Source: Cryptomeria japonica (lineage: Eukaryota; Streptophyta; Pinopsida; Cupressales; Cupressaceae). From it: 64,000 nucleotides of DNA. The stretch spans positions 26,919,406 to 26,983,405 of the forward strand of contig NC_081409.1 in assembly GCF_030272615.1 (NCBI RefSeq), read 5' to 3'. The notes below the pieces were generated by a model. That model did no database searches. It saw only the letters and a program-made list of their open reading frames with translations, and was not told the DNA's origin. A program made the position numbers and the translations under genes. This document shows, one piece after another, positions 35,681 to 46,555 of this stretch (the stretch's first letter is position 1; the number at the start of each line of letters is the position of its first letter).

Positions 35681-37829
35681 ATCCTCCATAAACATCCATA
35701 CATGTCTTCAAAATGCATATCAGCACAAAATATGGGATCTCCTCATATATCATATTATATCGCCAAAAATATACATGTATCAGAGTACAATGATGTCCAA
35801 AATATCGACTACCAAGAGCCATCCAAGACACAATCCAAAATAAAAAAACAAATACATGCATACAAAATTCTCTCTCAGATGCCACTCTGACCAGATGTTG
35901 CACCACCATCACCACCTGCTCCCCACTAGCCCTCACACCACCTGATCTATCTCTCCGTGGAGGACCCATCACACCACCACTACTCTGCATCCTCTGAGAC
36001 CGCTCTGATCTCGCCCGCCGCATCTATGAATAGCTAAGTACTCGCTGACTAGCTGGCACCGCCTGCTCATATAACCCCTGCCAATAATCTATCTCCTCCT
36101 GTGCTCGTCACATCTCCCTCATCGTATCCCCAGTAGGACCCTATGCTCCTACTCCTGCTCCCACCCATACTCTCTCCTGCCACGCCTCAAATCTCTCCAT
36201 GACCTCATCCCTCTCCTCCAGCACCACAGTCAACTCTGACTCTCGGGCAAACAACTGAACATCTCTAGCTGCTACCTCTGCCTCCAAATCCTCTACGCGA
36301 GTCTACAAATATCCTAGCATATGATCCTGCAAATCTCCACCTGTAGCTCCCTCCCCCATATCCATAGGTGCCTCTCTAGTGGCTCTCTCTCCAGTCGCTC
36401 CCTCCCCTGTATCCATAGGTGCCTATCCCTCACTTGCATCCCTTCCACCTAATCTCATGTATCCCTGCATCAAAGGTCCCTGAGATAGCTGCAATGGCTG
36501 CCCACCTCTCCCTCTCCATTGTAATCGACCATCACCCCCACCTCCACCTCTGAATCTGCCACCTCCTCCAAACCCACCACCCCCTCCTCCTCCTCCATCC
36601 CCGCCACCACCATCCCCTCTCCCCCGTCCACCTACTACTCTGCGACCTCCTCTCCTCCTCTGTCTTCGTCCCCTCTCCTCCTCAAAATCTGGAATCGGCT
36701 CTGCCGGATCTCATATCCGCAGAATCGGATGTGCTGTAATATATTGCATATGCTCCTCTGACACTCCAACATCCACCATCCCTGACCTCATATGCCATGG
36801 TCTCGCCTGTAGTGTGCGGAACTCTGCCAATGCTTGATCATAGGGTAACATTGGCCCCCATAGGTACCTGTCTCGTACTACCTATGCATACTCTCTCAAA
36901 CCACTAGGCAATCCCTGCCTCCGCCCAAACTGTCTCAACACCCTGCCCGGTAACTGTCTCTCCACATTGTAGGTTATCCTACGAATGGGGTACCGTGTCA
37001 TGAACACATATGGCAATGCCTCTGCATCATCCTCCCATGGCTCACACTCAATATACAGCCTCCAGATCACTGTATCCAAGTCATCCAATGCCCGCCGCAA
37101 CCACTCTAACTTCCCCAGGTGGGGCTGGCTCATCATCCCTCCATACATGTATACATAGGGCCGATCAACTGCTTGGAATCTCAAACTGATTGGTCGAGTA
37201 ACCAGTAGATGCTCCCATGCCCAAATATGCAGTAGCATGATACCCACTCCCAATGAGCCCATCCCTCGATATGCTACCTCATGTAGCTCCCGATATAAGT
37301 GTGATAGCACGCACGGTCCTCATGTAAACTGAGTCCTCTCTGTCATCATCTGCTCAATCACCTGCCCCCAACCAACGACAAGTCCATGCGATCATCTATC
37401 CGGACATAGTAGTCCCCCAACAATCCCTGATAGCACTGTTGGTAATGGCTCATACAAAGCTGCTATGTCCTCCCAGGCTATCGACCCATCATCAATATAC
37501 ACATCCTCAAAAAACCGTTGTATAGCTGCTATCCCCCAAGATCAGTCATATGTCACTAGCTCTCCTCAACTAGGAATGTGCAGGATGTGCCATACATCCT
37601 CCAGTGTCATTGTCATCTCCCCTTGCACCAAGTGAAACGTACATGTCTCACTATGCCATCGCTCGGCCAATGCTGTGTTCAACCCGCGATTTGTCTAAAT
37701 CACGGGCATATACATAACGTCATACAGACCTGTCGCTGCAATGCAATCCACCTCGACCTCTGTCAACCGATCGTGCAGCACCTGTGTTGCGGGATGCCTC
37801 TCATGCAACTGTAAGACGCGAAGATCCTC
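35681..37829 (-). pseudogene. Antisense plant-mobile-domain (PMD) gene in element C, exon 2
   Basis: From a splice acceptor (TTGTGTAG|GAGG at 37830/37829) the minus strand holds one register with no indel. It starts EDLRVLQLHERHPATQVLHD, then SETCTFHLVQGEMTMTLEDV and CVLSHLYRELHEVAYRGMGS, the hallmarks of the plant mobile domain (aminotransferase-like/MAIN-type). The open core is 36882-37310. Downstream come an Arg/Gly-rich tract (about 36530-36680) and a coiled coil (DLEAEVAARDVQLFARESEL, about 36200-36310). I count 12 in-frame stops: six TAG, six TGA, no TAA. The first is at 37695-37697. The true C terminus is uncertain, probably near 35890, as codons beyond look non-coding. PMD proteins act in nuclear silencing and gene regulation, and capture by transposons is known. 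Confidence 0.8.
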
Positions 37830-38469
37830 CTACACAAGTGCATCAACCATCATCATCAGTTGTTTTGTTTCAAACTTCCTTAAGTTTAAACCTAGACTAT
37901 CAACAGATACTTTGATCAAGTATCTTTGGGTCTCAATAGGTAAGCAATCATGGCACACCTAGACTTCAACAGACATTTATCCTAATGACCTAAGTCTCAT
38001 CAGGGCTGCTATGGTTCAAAACAACTCTCACCTCATATCTCAAACCATCCATCATTGGCATCGAGAGATTTTTGTTCAAACAAACTGGGGCATCTATTTT
38101 TCTACACAAAAGTGTTATCTTGCACACAACAACGCTAATATCCTAACAAAAGTGCATCAACTACTCAACAATGCTAAACCAACAATAGCGCTATATTGAC
38201 TATACAAAGGTGCCACCTCCACACAACAATGCTCAATCAACTACCCCATAGTGCTAAACAAACGAAAGCACTAAAACAACTATGAAATAGCGCCGAACTT
38301 GGCAAAAGCGCTAAAACCACTATGCAATAGCATTATATCGACACAATAACGCTAATTAAGTTAACAACAACACCAAAACACAGTTTTAGAGCTATTGTGT
38401 TGATTCAACTTGGACTCAGCAAAAAACATATCAAAAATGCATTAAATTCAAAAATTCAAATTCACATAC
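37830..38469 (-). other. Intron of the antisense PMD gene
   Basis: 640 bp on the minus strand from GTATGTGAA (38469-38461) to ...TTGTGTAG (37830), phase 0. The sequence is AT-rich as plant introns are. It contains the reverse-oriented AGCGCT-type repeat array at 38100-38400. Joining 38470 to 37829 keeps the frame: ...RPDDYGPA followed by EDLRVLQLHE. Confidence 0.65.
38100..38400 (-). repeat. Degenerate TTAGCGCTATTG repeat array, 3' copy (reverse orientation)
   Basis: On the minus strand this stretch repeats TTAGCGCTTTTG, TAGCGCTATTG and close variants (for example near 38185, 38291, 38308). It is the mirror of the 16385-16640 array, so the two ends of element C carry the same degenerate word in opposite orientation. 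Confidence 0.6.
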
Positions 38470-38544
38470 CGCTGGTCCGTAGTCGTCTGGCCGCTGGAAT
38501 CGACGAACTCGCTCTAATCGGTGCTTTGCTATGGGAACCGACAT
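38470..38544 (-). pseudogene. Antisense PMD gene, exon 1
   Basis: ATG at 38544-38542 opens 25 codons (MSVPIAKHRLERVRRFQRPD then DYGPA) ending at a GT donor in GCG|GTATGTGAA. The exon has no stop, is Arg-rich and joins exon 2 in frame. A TATA box lies about 97 bp upstream. A short basic N terminus before the mobile domain is usual in this family. Confidence 0.65.
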
Positions 38545-38640
38545 CTTGACTGCTGCTTGCTCCTCCAAAAGATCACTATCAGAGCTCCAATTTAACTATG
38601 GACGTGATTGCAAATGAGCTTGTTTTCACCCCTTCCTCCC

Positions 38641-38667
38641 CATATATACCCTTCGTCGTAACCCTAA
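38641..38667 (-). promoter_or_regulatory. Promoter of the antisense PMD gene: TATA box and telo-box
   Basis: The minus strand reads TATATATG at 38648-38641, about 97 bp upstream of the exon 1 ATG. Upstream of it lies TTAGGGTTACG (plus-strand AACCCTAA at 38660-38667), a telo-box motif common in plant promoters. It lies inside the retrotransposon and points away from the 3' LTR. Confidence 0.55.
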
Positions 38668-38946
38668 TTTTCCCCCGTTGACCGCCGTGGTCCCTGTGAA
38701 CTTCCTAAGCCTCCCATTTCTCCATTTTAATTCAGATTTCTTCTATTTTTCACTAGTATTGCTAACTTCTTCTCTTCTACCACCTTGCCAATTTTCATTC
38801 TTTTTCGAAAGATCACCCGAATTTTTGAAATTTTTCAGCCCATCTCTTGAGGGGGCATACCACCCACTAAATTAAAATTTTATGGGGCATATTTCTTCAC
38901 ACCTATGTTTCTTTCTTTGAAACGATGCGATAAACCGCACCGTCTC

Positions 38947-38959
38947 AAAGAGGGGCAAA
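38947..38959 (+). other. Polypurine tract of element C
   Basis: AAAGAGGGGCAAA directly precedes the TGTAGTCACA start of the 3' LTR. A second PPT-like GAGGGGGCATA lies upstream at about 38849-38859. Both are matched in element F (63743-63753 and 63831-63844). Confidence 0.8.
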
Positions 38960-40309
38960 TGTAGTCACATAAATCTATCCATTTTAATTAAATGAATATT
39001 TCATATTTATTTGATTAAAAATCCACTAGCCATCAGTTAATTAAATTAATATTTAATTCATTCATCTTCAAACATTCTCCTATTAATTAAATAAATTATT
39101 AAATTTATTTTAATTAATTAATTCAACCAAATTCACAATCAATTAAATGAATAAATTCTATTTATTCAATTTAATCCTCTTTCCTCTTTTAAAATAATTA
39201 AATAAAACATTTATTTAAATAATTTATTCCCCCCTCCACTTGCATTTTCCTACATCTCCCACTTGCCTCCTAAATCCCTTTCCTAAATTCTTCTAGAACC
39301 TATCTAATCCTAATCAATTAGCCTAATCCATCCCCTAATTATTGTCACATTCCTAAGCAACTTGGAGTCACTTCTCAAAGACTTCAAAGTCTTTGAAAAG
39401 CATTAAATGCTTGGTGTGTTCAACAATTTAACCTCTAAAGTCTTCCAAACCACTTATGGCTCTTACATGACCATTTATGGTTAACCCCTAACTCAACCCT
39501 CATGTGACTCATGTGTCTCCTCAAGCATTTATTGCTTTGACCATGGTTATCCCTTTTACCTTTGCACAAGAGTTTATCCATTGGATAAAGGCTTTATTCT
39601 TTAAATAAAGAATTTATTCACTCAAACCAACTTTGACCTTAACTCCCAAGTTAACTCTCAGGTCATGTCAAGCATTTAATGTTCATTCCCTCTCCTCTCA
39701 ACCTATCTCATATTGACACTTGTCATCCTGGGATTGGGTTGAAAGCCTTCACATGGATTTGATATCATTCAATCCTGACCCTTGTTGAGATTACTCAATC
39801 TCAACCATCCATTGCTACATTTTCCCTATAAATAGAGCCCATTTCTTCATAATCCAGATACTGAAAACTTGTATGCATTTAATCTATGGGCATTTCTAGA
39901 GAGCATTTAGCATCATATTCACTCTTTTGGTTTAAAAATCAATTAGTTAATTAGATAAATCTCTTATTTCAGCTTTTATTCACACTTGCATAACATAAGT
40001 CATAATCATCTACAATCTTGAATCTTCATAAGCATCCATAGTGCAAAAAACTGCTAAGAGCTACACTAATTTGGAACTTGGAGAGGAGAGGAACAAGGGA
40101 GAAGGAGCTAAAAGCATGGTAGAAGGCATTTGGAGATGCCTTGTTGTATTTGCTTCCATAGTTAAATATCTTATCATGTTTTTAGTGTCTCTTTTGATAT
40201 GCCTGCTTAGAATAGTTTTTGGTTGATTAACACTAACGGTTTCTTGTGTTTTGTGTGTTATACGACCACAGGCTTTAGTCTAACTTTGCCCCCATTTTGC
40301 AGAGCATCA
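38960..40309 (+). repeat. Element C 3' LTR
   Basis: A 1350-bp direct repeat of 14936-16282, ending TTTTGCAGAGCATCA. TATA box TATAAATAG at 39827-39835. The following bases ATGAC are the probable TSD partner of ATGAT at 14931-14935. Confidence 0.93.
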
Positions 40310-42072
40310 ATGACAGTCACAAAGTTACTTCAAGATCATTCTCTATCTAAAAACCCATATCGTTGCTTAATAGTGTGACTACAATTTTGACAATGACTTT
40401 GTGACATTCAGGATTATTCATGAGCATAGATATTTCTATCTATTTTGTCTATGTCAAGACTATAGCTCTCATATGCTCCCAAATCTGCCATGTTATGATT
40501 GTAGTCTTTATCAAAAGGACTGCCATATTGATCTTTGGCTACTAAACCTTATCTTGACTGATCCAAAATCTTATCTGACACTGAATATCTCTTTTTTTGA
40601 GTTTTCTCTTATGTTTCTCTACCACTATCATTTTATGTGACTGCACCTTTTATCTTTCTTGAAATCTTGGGACTATTGTTTCTATATCTTCTTTCAGAGT
40701 GAGTGCTCTATTCCTTGAGATCTTTGTATTGATTACTACTACAGGTTTGATATTAGTATTCTTAAAAGACAAGGCTCTATTCTTATGGTTGATAAGTAGC
40801 CTCACGATAGAGGTTGTCTTTTTAGGCTTGAAACATTGCTTGATAGTGATCTTCATGGTATTTTGGTGTACTCGCCGTGATTCATGCTTCAATGGCCACT
40901 GCTCTTGACTCACTACCCTACTGAATCTGCTGATAGAGGATTTTTTCCATGATCTCATTATGACTGTCCTTAGTCTACTATGTGGTTGTGACTTGAGAGT
41001 AATGTACTATATTTGCTTTGTGATTGCATATTCTATGATCAATATTCATCACTTAGTGCTCATATGCAATGATAATCTTGATTTGATATCAAAGAATTAT
41101 CGTGACTGAGATATTATGTTTATGATAATTATCCAAGAAAAGGCAAGGTATGCTCATTGAACTATGTAATTATGGCCTTTGGATTCCACTTGACTGTCAC
41201 CTTTTGTCAAAAATTATTGACATCCCTTTGTCATAACTCTTGGGACTATCATCTCTGTCATGCAAGGACATGACCTTTATCTATGGCTCTTTTCCCTAGA
41301 CAATCATTATTGACTACACTTTCTCCTAAACAATCATTATAATGACTGTATTTTGACCTTGGACATTGCTGCATTGTGCTTTTAGGACTGATGTTCATGA
41401 ATTGTTAGAAATAAAGCTTTAGGACTTGTCCTTGTTACAAGTCTGGAAATGACAATGCTCGCTACACTTATTGTCTTTAACTTCTATTCTCATCAACTCT
41501 CTTAATCTTTCCTATTGATACATGGCTTGTACTAATGCTACTCCGATCTTAGAGACTATGACTGTCATGTGATGCTTATGAGTGTTAATATACCTAGCTG
41601 GTTTTGTTGTTGTATGTGTTGTAGCTACTATTTTGAGAGTCATTTAATAGTAAAAAAGCTCACCATATCATACACTTTCTTAGTAACTATTATTTGTCAA
41701 AACTATCAAGTATCATGTAGACCTGTAATTGTATATGCACATGGCTATCTTTACTAGCCCTTTTATTAGTCACCTTATTGTCTAGCTCCTATTCTTATAA
41801 GGAATGTAAGTCCTTATAATAGATTTCAATTTCTACTCCTTGGGAGACTGTCACACTCAACCACCATTATCATTGGTTTGCCTGATCATTGATCTTTGGG
41901 ATCATTAAATCTTTCTTTCTTGTTTAATAATATGACTTAAGGATTCTTTTTACTGCTCTATGGTTGTATATTAATAGTGAATAAGATCATTGTCTTTAGG
42001 TGAGGCTCCTATGTTTTGACTATGAATAAATTGATTTCTTTGTTGATACAAGAAAACCATCTTTCTAACTAT
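40310..42072. other. Pre-insertion sequence, TGACTGT-rich repeat (part 2)
   Basis: Continuation of 13975-14935 across element C. Words such as ATGACTGT, TGTGACTG and GACTATGACTGTCATG recur irregularly. No coding frame with a recognisable domain. It is probably a decayed repeat. Confidence 0.45.
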
Positions 42073-42390
42073 TGTTAAAGTAAAGTAATTAATTAACTTT
42101 ACTCTCCTCTTAAGATTTCTCTTTATGCATACATTAGTCATTTAATAATTAATATTTAATTATTAAATGCTCTCACCTTAGGGTTAGGTTTTCCTTTCGG
42201 TGTTGATCTCCTTTATAAGGATTGATCTCTTGTATTATTGTAATATTCTTGATTCATTTTTCTTTGATAATAAATCTTTTCACTTTGTCAGAGCCAAAAC
42301 CCTTGTTTCGTTCTCTCTCTTTCTCTGTGACAAGTTTCTTGCATGTAGGTTTCTTTGGGTTCTGTGGATTTGTATTTCTCAAATCCTACA
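42073..42390 (+). repeat. Element D 5' LTR
   Basis: Begins TGTTAAAGTAAAGTAATT and ends TTTCTCAAATCCTACA. TATA-like TTTATAAGG at 42212-42220. The sequence after it (TGGTACGGCCCTAG) shares only TGGTA with the usual tRNA-iMet PBS, so the primer site is mutated or uses another tRNA. Confidence 0.93.
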
Positions 42391-42479
42391 TGGTACGGCC
42401 CTAGGGCACACAGTTCGAGGCAAAAAAATCAAAAAAATCCAAAAAAAATCTTTAAAAAAAAAACCACGCAGTTTTCTTA

Positions 42480-42690
42480 AAAAAAGGGCGCCGCCCGTTT
42501 GAAGCACGCGCCGTCGGTGTGCAGCCCGGCGGCCACTGCCCGGCCACCGCCGCCGGTGGTAACAACCGGTCGCGGCCTGGCAGCCACCGCTGCGCCGCCC
42601 GAGCGCCTCCCGCCCTCCGCCAGCACCAGCGACGCCGCCCCCGTGCCGCCCCCACCCCACCAGCCCCTTGCGCCAGCTCCTAGTCGCCCA
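42480..42690. other. GC-rich, CpG-rich island in the leader of element D
   Basis: About 200 bp of very GC-rich sequence (GCCGCC, CGGCGG, CCACCGCC words) in an otherwise AT-rich window. It lies between the 5' LTR and gag. Open frames on both strands here are Pro/Ala/Arg-rich compositional artefacts. Confidence 0.7.
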
Positions 42691-42772
42691 GCGGACCAGG
42701 GGCCTTTTTTTTTTAAGCCCTTGAGGGCTATAAGGGCCCATCTGGGCCTTTTTGGAGCTGTTTTACAAAATC

Positions 42773-43010
42773 GGGCATAACTCGGGCGTTCGATCTCCAT
42801 TTTTTGAAAATGAATAGGCGTTGGAAAGATGACTCTGAGCCCATTCTAATGGTGCAGGAATTTTTTCATATTTCTCTAGTTTGATTGCACTTTTTCGCAG
42901 TCAAAGTCCGATGAGCCTTTTTGCACTCCGAGGGGCATAACTTGCTCGTTTTTGCTCCGTTTTTCGAAAGTGAATAGGCGTCGGAAAGGTGGTTTTGTGC
43001 TCTTTCTAGA
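42773..43010 (+). repeat. Duplicated leader motif of element D
   Basis: Two related segments about 160 bp apart (42773-42848 and 42933-43010). Each has GGGCATAACT, then CG..., then TCCGTTTTT or TCCATTTTTT, then GAAAATGAATAGGCGT or GAAAGTGAATAGGCGT and GGAAAG. Part of this motif recurs on the minus strand in the leader of element B. Confidence 0.6.
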
Positions 43011-43292
43011 TCTATAGTCTATTTCATCAGTAAATTCTTCAGGTGCTCAAAATTTTGTCTCAAACAGTTACTGCTTTCTATCATTTTCTGGCTTTCAGTT
43101 TGTACAGGGGATTAGTTTTTTGCATTGTGGGGGGGTGTTTTTCTTGCTTTCTGTTATTTACATCAGAAAACCAGAATCTACAAACACCAAAACAAAACAA
43201 CCAAACCCCTTCTGCATCTTCTATCTAGTTCTGAAAGACCACTTAATAATAATTAAAAAAAAATTCAGAGTAGTTGAGGCACAGTTCACAGG

Positions 43293-44173
43293 ATGGCCGA
43301 CAGACCTATTGAATCTCTCTCACCGCATAATTACCACACTTGGAAGGATCCATGATGACTCTTCTCCAGTCTCGAGGATTATGGTCCTGTTTGGATGAGG
43401 TTCAACCTCAGTTGACACGTCCCTTTGAGGTTATGCAGCACAGGAACAATATGGATCAGGCTATCGGTTTGATGGCTTTACACATTTCCGATTGTCTCCA
43501 GTTTCATCTTGAGGGTTGTCTCACTCCTCGAGCCATTTGGACCAAGTTTGATGGACTTTTTGGTACTGTCTACGAGTTCAGAGCTTTGCAGCTTGAGGCA
43601 GAGTTAACTTCCTTGGTACCTGATTCGTTTCCCTCTATTGAGGACTTTATGATGAAGTTCAAATAGCAAAGATCTATCTTGCAGGGTTGTGGTAAGACTA
43701 AGACTGATACAGAGTGCATTTTCCTGATCCTCTCCAAGCTTCGGGGTCCATTTCAGATCTTCTCTTCGACCTTCTATTCCACCATGGATGCCTTGGGTGC
43801 TTGACATGTCATGCCTTCTTTTGAGGTCTTTTGTGATCGTCTGACTCGTGAGCAAGCTAAGCTTAAGCAGTTGGATTCACTTTCAGGTTCACAGAACCAA
43901 GCATTGGTAGCCCAGTCCTCCAAAGGAAAACAGAAGCAGAAACTGAAGCCTAAGAAAGATTCAGAGGCTAGTGAGAATCGCTCCAAGCCACCACCTAAGT
44001 TTGATTCAAAACCACAATCCAATTCTAAACAGGGCAAATCTTCAAAGTCTGGTGAGTCTTCCTCCAAGACTAAGAAGAAATCTGGTGATCCTTGCAGTTT
44101 TTGTGGCAAGGAAGGACATCCCGTTTCCAGGTGTTGGAAACATTTAGAGGCTTTGGAGGAAGCCATGCAGTAG
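43293..44173 (+). pseudogene. Element D Gag with zinc knuckle
   Basis: ATG 43293 starts MADRPIESLSPHNYHTWK, the usual copia Gag opening. A one-register shift near 43345-43352 moves the frame to MMTLLQSRGLWSCLDE. The core includes GLMALHISDCLQFHLEG, AIWTKFDGLFGTVYEFRALQ and SLVPDSFPSIEDFMMKFK, then stops TAG (43664) and TGA (about 43802). The knuckle CSFCGKEGHPVSRC (CX2CX4HX4C) is intact at about 44092-44133. A final TAG at 44171-44173 sits at a Gln-like position. Confidence 0.9.
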
Positions 44174-45532
44174 CATAATATCAGTGCACCTCAGCCTCCT
44201 TCACAGCCCACAGGGAAAGGCCATGCTCTTTCTGCACGAGCATTGTCCTCAGCATCCACTTGGATTCTAGATTCTGGTGCCTCTCACCATATGACACACA
44301 CAGAGGATTTGGTCACTGCTCTTGCCCCTACAGGCACTAGACATATTGCAGTTGGTAAGTCAGCACAACTTTCCATTCAGGGTTCCGGTACTGTTTCATT
44401 GGATGGTGGTTGTCTATAGGATGTACTTTTGGTTCCTGACATTTCGACAAACCTTCTATCTGTTTATCAGATTTGCCACTCTGGCTCTGGTAAAATAGTC
44501 GAGTTCTCACCTCATGATGTGGTTATTCGAGATCTTCATGATCCTGACTTGGTTGTGGCTACTAGGAGTGTGGATTCTGCATCTCACTTATATAGTTTTG
44601 ATGGCTTTGAGAGTTCAGACACTGTTGGTTCCTCTCTTATAGCACATGCAGATTCAGTGAGCAGGCTTTGGCATGAGCGTTTTGGCCATGTCAATTACAG
44701 ATATCTACAAGAGATGAGTACACAGGCACTTGTGATTGGGCTTCCACAGATTTCTTGTACTGATGGTGTATGTCGTGGTTGTGTCCTTGGCAAACATCAT
44801 CAAGATCCTTTTCCTAAGGGTCGAGCCTCTCGTGCTAGGGCAGCCCTAGAGTTGGTACACAGTGATCTTATGTCCTTTCCGACTCCTTCCTTTTCAGGGG
44901 CCCGTTATGTGCTCACTTTTATTGATGACTTCTCCAGACGTACATGGGTGTACTTTCTTAAGTACAAGTCTGATGTCTTTGACTCATTCAGGATTTTTAA
45001 GACATTTGTGGAGAAGAAATCTGGACTTTCTATCAAGAGGATACGCACAGATAATGGGGGGGAGTATGTTAATCAAGCTTTTAGAGATTTTTGCACTGAG
45101 CATGGTTTACAGCATCAATTTACAGTTCCTTACACCCCTCAGCAGAATGGTGTTGCTGAGAGAAAGAACAGAACCTTACGGGAGATGGCAAATTGTATGA
45201 TACAGTCTCGAGCTATGAGTTCTTCATTTTGGGCTGAGGCAGTCAATTGTGCCAATTATATTCAGAATCGGATGCCTCATAAGGCATTGCGACATATGAC
45301 TCCTGAGGAGGCTTGGACCCATGTCAAGCCTGATGTTTCTATATTCCAAGTTTTTGGTAGTGAGGCTTGGGCATTTATTCCTGATGCTCAGCGGACAACC
45401 ATGGAGAGGAAGAGCCGACCACTCATATTTGTTGGCTACTGTGAGGATGTTAAGGCATATAGGTTGTTTGATCCTGCTTCCAGAGAGGTCTTATTTCGAC
45501 GAGATGTCCAGTTTGATGAGCTCTATCCTTAG
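44174..45532 (+). pseudogene. Element D protease and integrase
   Basis: Protease: TWILDSGASHHMTHTEDL near 44252-44305, with an intact D-S-G. After a TAG at 44417 comes the pre-integrase zinc part (LWHERFGHVNYRYLQEM ... CRGCVLGKHHQDPF). The integrase core is LVHSDLMSFPTPSFSG, FIDDFSRRTWVYF, RIRTDNGGEYVNQAF and YTPQQNGVAERKNRTLRE, with the DDE set intact. The LVHSD.. segment lacks one residue of the usual VAGPF. It ends in a TAG at 45530 in the middle of Pol. Confidence 0.92.
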
Positions 45533-46555
45533 ATGGATTCTCCATCACCAGCTTCTCCCTCATTGCCTACTCCTTCCTCTTCATCTCTTGAGGATTACTT
45601 ATCTCTTGAGGATGATGTAGATGCTGATCCACCATCTCCACCACCACCAGTTGCTCCGTCATTGCTGAGGTGGGCCCGTGACACTGTTGATGCAGCTGGT
45701 TCTTTGGCAGGTGATCCTTCCGATACTCGTCGCACTCGTGCTCAGACATCTGGTTCTAGTCTTTTGACTCATGCCATTTCAGATGATCCTCAAAAGTTTT
45801 CAGAGGCGACAGGACACCTTGAGTGGGATAGGGCCATGGATGAGGAGTATTCTTCTTTGATGAAGAATCATACTTGGGATCTTTGTCCTCTTCCTAAGGG
45901 AAGAAAGTTGGTTCGGTGCAAGTGGGTGTATCGTACCAAATATGTTGCAGATGGTTCTATTGATAAGTATAAGGCCCGTCTTGTTGCGAATGGGTTTTCT
46001 CGGGTAGAGGGTATTGACTACTCTAAGACCTTTGCTCCTGTCGCCAAGATGAATTCTATACGCCTGGTACTTTCACTTGTAGCTTCACAGGGATGGACAG
46101 TGTTTCAGATGGATGTGAAGAGTGCCTTCTTGCATGGAGACCTACATGAGGAGATCTATATGGAACAACCTCAGGGATTTGTGCAGGACACTTCTTTGGT
46201 TTGCAGACTTCGACGTTCATTGTATGGTCTCAAACAAGCCCCCAGGGCTTGGTATGAGAAGATGGACTCGTTCTTGCTTTCCTCTCACTTCACCCGCTGT
46301 CATTCCGATCACACAGTGTATATTCAGCGTCAGGAGGGTGATCTTTTGATTCTTGTGCTATATGTAGATGATCTCATCCTTACAGGTAGCTCATCCTCCA
46401 TGATTCAGAGTGTTCAGAGAGCTTTGATGGAGCAGTTTGAGATGACAGATCTTGGTCTCTTGCACTTCTTTCTGGGTCTACAGGTTATTCAGTCTTCAGA
46501 TGGGATTTCCATATTTCAGGAGAAGTATGTTCTTGATATGCTTCAGTGATTTGGC
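45533..46555 (+). pseudogene. Element D linker and reverse transcriptase
   Basis: A Pro/Ser/Asp-rich linker (SPSPASPSLPTPSSSSLEDY) is followed by RT: DEEYSSLMKNHTWDLCPLPK, KCKWVYRTKY-like strand, [57 protein letters not shown] and LYVDDLILTG with the intact active site. The open frame ends at TGA 46547-46549 where related elements have Arg (probable CGA). The frame continues unchanged into RNase H. Confidence 0.94.

Larger units (their letters stand above)
14936..40309 (+). mobile_element. Element C: giant TAT/Ogre-like Ty3/gypsy element carrying nested insertions
   Basis: LTRs of 1347 and 1350 bp bracket about 25.4 kb. About 18.4 kb is the element itself, the rest a nested copia (19643-25826) and a nested solo LTR (16810-17577). 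The 5-mers outside the LTRs are ATGAT and ATGAC, a probable TSD with one mismatch. Order: LTR, PBS, long 5' region, gag, protease, G-patch-like segment, RT, RNase H, second RNase H, integrase, hairpins, AT-rich spacer, antisense mobile-domain gene, PPT, LTR. The second RNase H and the great length are known traits of the TAT/Ogre lineage. One frameshift and many stops make it inactive. Confidence 0.9.

Noticed and set aside
42391-42404. TGGTACGGCCCTAG considered as the tRNA-iMet primer site of element D
   Set aside because: Only the first five bases match. It is mutated or a different primer, so I did not list it as a PBS.
42379-42800. Overlapping Pro/Ala/Arg-rich ORFs on both strands in the leader of element D
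   Set aside because: They reflect the GC-rich composition. There are no domains, and the frames overlap on opposite strands.
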